NCBI GenBank assembly: GCA_025924845.1
Contig: JAICHN010000137.1
Coordinates: forward strand, 1-10,955
Source of the DNA: Chloroflexota bacterium
GTDB lineage: Bacteria; Chloroflexota; UBA5177; JANWHV01
DNA: 10,955 nt
Reading direction: 5' to 3'
Shown: positions 6,702-10,955 of the stretch, piece by piece
Numbering within the stretch: position 1 is the first letter of the stretch
How the letters are laid out: each line of letters begins with the position of its first letter
The notes under the pieces: model-generated
Database searches by the model: none
Seen by the model: only the letters and a program-made list of their open reading frames with translations
What the model was told of the DNA's origin: nothing
Position numbers and translations under genes: made by a program

Positions 6702-8243
6702 ATGGAACACACACGAGGGGTTAGGCCAGGGCGCCTGCTCATGCTGGTGGCGTTGGCCCTGGTGTGGAACATAGCGCCCTACGCCCGTGTCGCCTATGGG
6801 AAAGGCGCCCCATATTCTCCCTCGTCGGCAGGGCGGGCCGAAGTCTCCTCAATGCCCGCGCGCGCCGGGTCGGCTCACGCCACGCCGGCCGGCACCGCGG
6901 GATCCGGGCCGGCCAAGGGCAATCCCCGTCGCCTCCCCGGCACCGGCGCTATGCATCAAATCTACTTCGCGGAGGGCTTTACGGGCCAGGGTCCCGATGT
7001 CGACTTTAGCGAACAATTGACCATTCTGAATACCAACGCGGTGACGGCCACCGGGCAGATCGCTTATTATCTTTCGGGCAATATCAGCGCTACGACTCCG
7101 ATCACGATACCGATTGCCGTGCCCGCTCACAGCCAATTGGTCGAAGATGTTGGGCAGGATGTCGGTTTGGGACAGACGGTGAGCGCCGTGGTGCAGGCCG
7201 ATCAAGTCGTCACCGCCACCCGTACGATCAGCAGGACCACGGTCGGCGGCGTCTCGCTCGGCCAGAGCATAAGCCCTGGGCTGGATAACCTTGCCCAGTT
7301 CTGGTATTTCGCCGAGGGCTACACCGGAGTCAGCTTCCAGGAGTACCTGGCGCTGTTCAATCCCGGCAATACGCCGGCCACCGTGACCGTGGAGCCGATA
7401 GGTGGAGACGGGGGCCAGGTGCCGGCGCCGCTCTCCTCCACGGTGCCGCCCCATAGCAGGATCACGGTCAATCTGCGTGCCGCGATCCCCGGCCGCTCGA
7501 TTGGTTTGTCCGTGCAATCCGATCAGCCTATCGCAGCCGAGCGCGTACTCTATTGGGGCGAGGGCAGCGGTTCCGCCAAGTTCGGCGCGGCAGTGACCGG
7601 CGGCATTCGTGGGCCTGCCGCACTCTGGACGTTCCCCTATGTCTCCACGGTGGGGTCGGACCAGGCATTCCTCTCCTTTATTGACCCTACCTCGGTCGCG
7701 GCCCATGTTCAATTTATGGCGTACGGGTCACCCGGCGCGGGGCCAATGCCGCGCATGGTCACGGTAGCAGCGGGGGCGCGCACCACGGTTACTCTGCCCG
7801 CGCAGTTGGCGCCGATTGCGATCGTGGCGAGTAGTGACGTACCGGTGATTGCCGAGGAGGGAGAGTATTTTGGCGGCTCGCCTAACGTAGGTTTGCACAT
7901 GGGGAGCGTGGCGGCGGGCACGCCACAGCCCGTCGATCGGTGGGTGTTTCCGGGAATCAGTGATACGGCATTTACCAATCAGACCTGGTACGTGCTCAAT
8001 CGAGGCTCGGCGCCGGTAAGCGTGACCGTTACCGTGATGGACCAGGGCATGCTGCCTGTACAGACTCGTCTCCGCGTGGATCCAGGCAAGTTGACCGTGG
8101 TGAACCCGGCCACCCTCCGCTCCGCGCGGGCCGCGGCCGGCAGTGTGTGGCTCAGCAATGGCCCCGTGGTCATCGCCGAGGTGGTTCGCGGCGCCGATCC
8201 CAGTGTCGGGGTCGTGGTGACCGGGATTGCGCAGACACCGTAG
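6702..8243 (+). CDS. Exported protein with four tandem beta-type repeats
   Basis: A 513-residue protein of unknown function. The N-terminus has Arg residues followed by LLMLVALALVWNIA and an ARVAYG region, a Sec signal peptide. A Ser/Ala/Gly/Pro-rich spacer follows to about residue 85. The rest is four divergent repeats of roughly 105 residues, starting near residues 88 (YFAEGFTG), 201 (WYFAEGYTG), 309 (WTFPYVS) and 414 (WVFPGIS). Each repeat has the order aromatic opening, F/Y-x-x-x-L/F-x-x-x-N/D-P, V-x-V strands, a P/A-x-x-x-x-x-V turn, then S/Q-D/N-x-P-V/I-x-A-E. This suggests beta-sandwich modules seen in surface proteins with no catalytic motif. There are no cysteines, no LPXTG and no C-terminal membrane anchor. 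The start ATG has AGGGG six bases upstream (6691-6695). Adhesion, sugar binding or a scaffold at the cell surface is inference. Confidence 0.8.
   Translation: MEHTRGVRPGRLLMLVALALVWNIAPYARVAYGKGAPYSPSSAGRAEVSSMPARAGSAHATPAGTAGSGPAKGNPRRLPGTGAMHQIYFAEGFTGQGPDVDFSEQLTILNTNAVTATGQIAYYLSGNISATTPITIPIAVPAHSQLVEDVGQDVGLGQTVSAVVQADQVVTATRTISRTTVGGVSLGQSISPGLDNLAQFWYFAEGYTGVSFQEYLALFNPGNTPATVTVEPIGGDGGQVPAPLSSTVPPHSRITVNLRAAIPGRSIGLSVQSDQPIAAERVLYWGEGSGSAKFGAAVTGGIRGPAALWTFPYVSTVGSDQAFLSFIDPTSVAAHVQFMAYGSPGAGPMPRMVTVAAGARTTVTLPAQLAPIAIVASSDVPVIAEEGEYFGGSPNVGLHMGSVAAGTPQPVDRWVFPGISDTAFTNQTWYVLNRGSAPVSVTVTVMDQGMLPVQTRLRVDPGKLTVVNPATLRSARAAAGSVWLSNGPVVIAEVVRGADPSVGVVVTGIAQTP
6963..8240 (+). repeat. Four-fold internal protein repeat
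   Basis: The coding region is made of four units beginning near 6963, 7302, 7626 and 7941 (spacing 113, 108 and 105 codons). Similarity is visible at protein level, not as obvious DNA repeats, so the duplication is old and under selection for fold rather than sequence. Shared marks are the aromatic-F-A/P opening and the closing D-Q/V-P/V-I-A-E (SDQPIAAE, SDVPVIAEE, SNGPVVIAE; ADQVVTATR in unit 1). Confidence 0.75.
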
Positions 8244-8283
8244 GACAGGAGGGCGGGTGCTCGGTCCCGCCCCTCCTGTCCTA
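8241..8283. terminator. Long hairpin between convergent genes
   Basis: A stem of 17 pairs with one bulged base (8241-8257 with 8266-8283) closes on an eight-base loop. Its first three bases are the TAG stop codon of the repeat protein and its other foot ends one base before the metE stop. It occupies the whole gap and should block read-through from both sides, but neither strand has a proper U-run after the stem, so termination may depend on Rho or serve mainly as mRNA end protection. Confidence 0.7.
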
Positions 8284-8284
8284 C

Positions 8285-10576
8285 TTAGCCGGCGCGCTCG
8301 GCGCGTAAGGCGGAAGCAGCTGAAACCATATGCTCAAGCGCGGGCAGCACCTCGGACCAGGCGCGTGTCTTCAGGCCGCAATCAGGATTGACCCATACGC
8401 GATCCAGCGGCAGGACGGCCAGAGTGGCCCTCAGCATGCGCGCAATCTCCTCCTCGGAGGGGATGCGGGGGGAGTGAATGTCGTACACTCCAGGCCCCAC
8501 CTCACTAGGATAACCTACCCGTTTGAATACCTGGAGTAATTCCCCGCCCGAGCGGGAGTTCTCAATGGAGAGTACATCGGCATCGAGCGCGGCGATGGCC
8601 TCGATAATATCGTCGAAGGCGCTGTAGCACATGTGGGTGTGGATCTGAGTATCGGCTCCGGCTCCGGACGCGGCCACGCGGAACCCAGCCACTGCCCAGT
8701 CCAGGTACGTTTGCCAGTCAGCTTTGCGGAGGGGCAGGCCCTCGCGCAAGGCGGGCTCGTCTATCTGGATCGCCCGCATACCGGCCGCCGCCAGGTCGGC
8801 CACCTCATCATGCAGCGCGAAAGCGATCTGTCGGCAGGTCTCGGCGCGGGGCTGATCGTCCCGGACAAACGACCAATTGAGAATGGTCACCGGCCCGGTG
8901 AGCATACCCTTCACCGTCTTGTCGCTCAGTGATTGGGCATAGGTGCTCCAGCGGACCGTCATCGGCCGGCGTCGGGAGACATCGCCGAAGATCACGGGGG
9001 GACGCACGCAGCGCGAGCCGTAGCTTTGCACCCAGCCGTGCCGGGTGAAAGCGAAACCGGCCAGTTGTTCGCCGAAATATTCCACCATGTCACTGCGTTC
9101 GAACTCGCCATGGACGAGCATGTCGAGGCCCAGTTTTTCCTGAAAGGCGATGGTCTCGGCGATCGACTGCTCAACGTACTGATCGTAGGTAGCGGCGTCG
9201 ATCTCGCCTGTCTCGAACCGGCGGCGCATTCGGCGCACCTCCGCCGTCTGTGGAAACGAGCCGATAGTGGTGGTGGGGAGGGGCGGAAGCTGCAAGCGCG
9301 CCTGTTGGGCGGGCCGCCGTTCGGCATAGGCGGGCCGCTCGGGGGGCAGGGGCCCCGCCATGCGGGCCTGTACGGCCGCGTCATGCACGGCAGGCGAGGC
9401 CGCGCGTGTAGCCAGGGCGGCGGCGTTGTCGGCCAGGGCGGCGGCCACGGCGGTTCGCCCGAGATTCAGCCCCTTGGTGAGCGTAGCCACCTCGTCCAGC
9501 TTCTGCTCCGCGAAGGCCAGCCACTGGCGAAGTTCGTCCGCCAGCGCGGTCTCGCGCCGAGCATCGTATGGGACATGTTGAAGGGAGGAGCTCGTGGAGA
9601 TGATCAGCCGATGCGAGGGCACGACCTGAGAGAGGCGTTCGAGCGAGCCCAGAGCCTGATCCAGATTGGTGCGCCAGATATTCCGCCCATCCACGATGCC
9701 GACCGCCAGGAACTTACTCTCCGGGAAGCCATGGCCTGCCACGGAAGCCAGGTTTCGCTCCCCGCGCACCAGGTCCAGCCCGATAGCCGTCACGGGCAGC
9801 GCGGCGAGGGCGGGGTAGGACTCGTCTACCGAGCCGAAGTAGGTTTGTACCCAGAGCTTAGTGCCGGCGGCGTGGTTGGCGAGGCGTTTGTAGGCGCGGG
9901 TCAGGGCGGCCAATTCGGCCGGGGTACGATCCTGCACCAGGCATGGTTCATCGAGTTGTATCCATTCCGCGCCGCCCGCCACGAGCCGCTCGATCACCTC
10001 ACCGTAGACGGCCAGAATGCCGTCCAGCGTGGCGCCCAGGAGGTCCATGTCCTTTACTTGCCCTTTGCCAAGGAGGAGCAGGCTGAGCGGACCCAGCAGT
10101 ACCGGTTTAGCGGCAATACCCAGGCTCCGAGCTTCGGCGAGTTCATCGAAGGGCTTGGTGGAGGCGAGGCGAAACTGCTGCTTGGGTTGCCATTCGGGCA
10201 CCAGATAGTGATAGTTGGTATCGAACCACTTGGTCATTTCGAGCGCGGTCACGTCCAGGCCGTCGCCCTGCGCCCCCCGTGCCATGGCGAAATAGGTGTC
10301 GATATCCACCAAATCACCGCTCCACTGGTAGCGGGGAGGCACGGCCCCTACCAGCGCAATAGCATCCAGCACCTGATCGTAAAACGAGAAGTCGTTCACC
10401 GGGATCAGATCGATCCCGGCGGCGCGCTGCGCTTCCCAGTGTGCTCGGCGGAGGGATGCTCCGACCTTGAGCAGTTCAGCAGCGGGGATCGTGCCCTTCC
10501 AGTACGCCTCGCAGGCGCGCTTTAACTCGCGGTCGCGGCCGATGCGCGGGTAGCCGATGATCGTAGAACGGGCCAT
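8285..10576 (-). CDS. metE: Cobalamin-independent methionine synthase MetE
   Basis: 5-methyltetrahydropteroyltriglutamate-homocysteine methyltransferase, 763 residues, transfers the methyl group of 5-methyltetrahydrofolate to homocysteine in the cytoplasm. The N-terminal GYPRIGRDRELKRACEAYW and the C-terminal catalytic half are both present. The zinc ligands are intact: H648 and C650 (HTHMCYS), E672 (SIENSRSG) and C733 (NPDCGLKTR). All four are offset by exactly +7 from E. coli H641, C643, E665 and C726, showing an ungapped register across the active site. The start is ATG 10576, with AAGGAG five bases upstream (10582-10587). ATG 10600 would add eight residues and has no ribosome site. It follows a methylenetetrahydrofolate reductase gene on the same strand, which makes its methyl donor. 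Long open frames on the opposite strand (8933-10525) are shadows of this gene. Confidence 0.97.
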   Translation of the reverse strand: MARSTIIGYPRIGRDRELKRACEAYWKGTIPAAELLKVGASLRRAHWEAQRAAGIDLIPVNDFSFYDQVLDAIALVGAVPPRYQWSGDLVDIDTYFAMARGAQGDGLDVTALEMTKWFDTNYHYLVPEWQPKQQFRLASTKPFDELAEARSLGIAAKPVLLGPLSLLLLGKGQVKDMDLLGATLDGILAVYGEVIERLVAGGAEWIQLDEPCLVQDRTPAELAALTRAYKRLANHAAGTKLWVQTYFGSVDESYPALAALPVTAIGLDLVRGERNLASVAGHGFPESKFLAVGIVDGRNIWRTNLDQALGSLERLSQVVPSHRLIISTSSSLQHVPYDARRETALADELRQWLAFAEQKLDEVATLTKGLNLGRTAVAAALADNAAALATRAASPAVHDAAVQARMAGPLPPERPAYAERRPAQQARLQLPPLPTTTIGSFPQTAEVRRMRRRFETGEIDAATYDQYVEQSIAETIAFQEKLGLDMLVHGEFERSDMVEYFGEQLAGFAFTRHGWVQSYGSRCVRPPVIFGDVSRRRPMTVRWSTYAQSLSDKTVKGMLTGPVTILNWSFVRDDQPRAETCRQIAFALHDEVADLAAAGMRAIQIDEPALREGLPLRKADWQTYLDWAVAGFRVAASGAGADTQIHTHMCYSAFDDIIEAIAALDADVLSIENSRSGGELLQVFKRVGYPSEVGPGVYDIHSPRIPSEEEIARMLRATLAVLPLDRVWVNPDCGLKTRAWSEVLPALEHMVSAASALRAERAG

Positions 10577-10603
10577 GGCTGCTCCTTGGATGGTGGTCAT
10601 TCA

Positions 10604-10622
10604 GGCAGGCAAGGCGCCTGCC
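10604..10622 (-). promoter_or_regulatory. Stem-loop in the reductase-metE gap
   Basis: A perfect 7-bp stem GGCAGGC / GCCTGCC with a five-base loop lies in the 72-base gap between the reductase stop and metE. There is no U-run after it on the minus strand, so it is more likely an mRNA processing or stability element than a terminator. The metE ribosome site lies 16 bases beyond it. Confidence 0.4.
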
Positions 10623-10648
10623 CCAGTGTAGGGAAAAGCAAGGTCGGC

Positions 10649-10955
10649 TTAACGACGGGCGGACAGGGCCGGCGTACGCGCTCGAAGCGTCCGCACAAGG
10701 TCGGCGGCGGGCTCGTATCGTCCGAAGGTTGGCATGATGTAGACGCCGGTCACTAGGTGCAGGCAAGCATCCAGGGTTTCAAGAGCGATCCGTAGGCCCT
10801 CGGCGACGCCGTCGGTGCCGGCGGCACGCATCCTGGCCAATACCGACTCCGTCAAGGTGACACCGGGAAGTTCATTATGCACGAACTCGGCATTACGGTA
10901 GCTCTGGAGAGGCATTATCCCCATCAAAACGGGCACGGTGAGCGGGCCGATCCGG
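10649..10955 (-). CDS. Methylenetetrahydrofolate reductase, 3' end (possibly bifunctional)
   Basis: This is the last 101 residues of a gene continuing beyond the right edge of the window. The segment PVLMGIMPLQSYRNAEFVHNE followed by PGV, an AAGTDGVAEGLRIALE helix and GVYIMPTFGRY matches the C-terminal end of methylenetetrahydrofolate reductases. It most resembles the bifunctional homocysteine S-methyltransferase/reductase proteins of the YitJ type. The enzyme reduces 5,10-methylene- to 5-methyltetrahydrofolate, using NAD(P)H and FAD. Only the C-terminus is visible, so whether an N-terminal homocysteine methyltransferase domain exists cannot be seen. It is upstream of metE on the same strand, 72 bases away, consistent with a methionine operon. 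Confidence 0.85.
   Translation of the reverse strand, partial: RIGPLTVPVLMGIMPLQSYRNAEFVHNELPGVTLTESVLARMRAAGTDGVAEGLRIALETLDACLHLVTGVYIMPTFGRYEPAADLVRTLRARTPALSARR

Noticed and set aside
8933..10525. Long plus-strand open frame opposite metE (530 codons)
   Set aside because: It is antisense to an intact, clearly conserved gene, and its predicted protein is His/Gly/Gln-rich without domains, as expected for a shadow frame in GC-rich DNA.
1..10955. Mobile element, CRISPR array, tRNA or toxin-antitoxin pair
   Set aside because: No transposase, integrase, terminal inverted repeats, regularly spaced repeats, tRNA cloverleaf or paired small genes were seen on either strand.

Overview
The window looks like ordinary chromosome from a high-GC, Gram-positive-like bacterium. 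Chloroflexota (for example Ktedonobacteria-type lineages) is my best guess, with moderate confidence. The guess rests on inference only: the secreted protein built from W/Y-F-A-E-G repeats, a 3D-domain protein with a long disordered linker, and a bifunctional-type methylenetetrahydrofolate reductase next to metE. No RNA genes, insertion sequences, phage genes or CRISPR arrays are visible.

Layout. (1) 1-1405: a promoter at 38-66, a structured leader and a secreted 3D (Asp-Asp-Asp) domain protein, probably a cell-wall enzyme, ending at a very strong bidirectional terminator. (2) 1424-2695, minus strand: a cytoplasmic-looking 423-residue protein of unassigned family with motifs reminiscent of polysaccharide deacetylases. 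It starts at a TTG with a good ribosome binding site. (3) 2696-2919: a divergent control region with a perfect 16-bp palindrome abutting a TTGACA-type promoter, and a separate TATAAT box nearer the next gene. (4) 2920-6520, plus strand: three genes of a peptide/nickel (Dpp/Opp) type ABC importer, a binding protein and two permeases. A stem-loop separates the binding protein from the permeases, and no ATPase genes are present. (5) 6702-8243, plus strand: an exported protein made of four tandem repeats of about 105 residues. (6) 8241-8283: a long hairpin filling the gap between convergent genes. (7) 8285-10955, minus strand: metE preceded by the 3' end of a methylenetetrahydrofolate reductase gene that runs off the right edge. 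These two form a natural pair, the reductase making the 5-methyltetrahydrofolate that serves as methyl donor for methionine synthesis.

Taken together, the left two thirds are about the cell surface: a wall-active enzyme, an importer, a possible carbohydrate deacetylase-like protein and a repeat-built exported protein. The right third is housekeeping methionine synthesis. I see no convincing evidence for a new defence or mobile system. The least explained parts are the 423-residue protein, the palindromic divergent control region and the four-repeat secreted protein.
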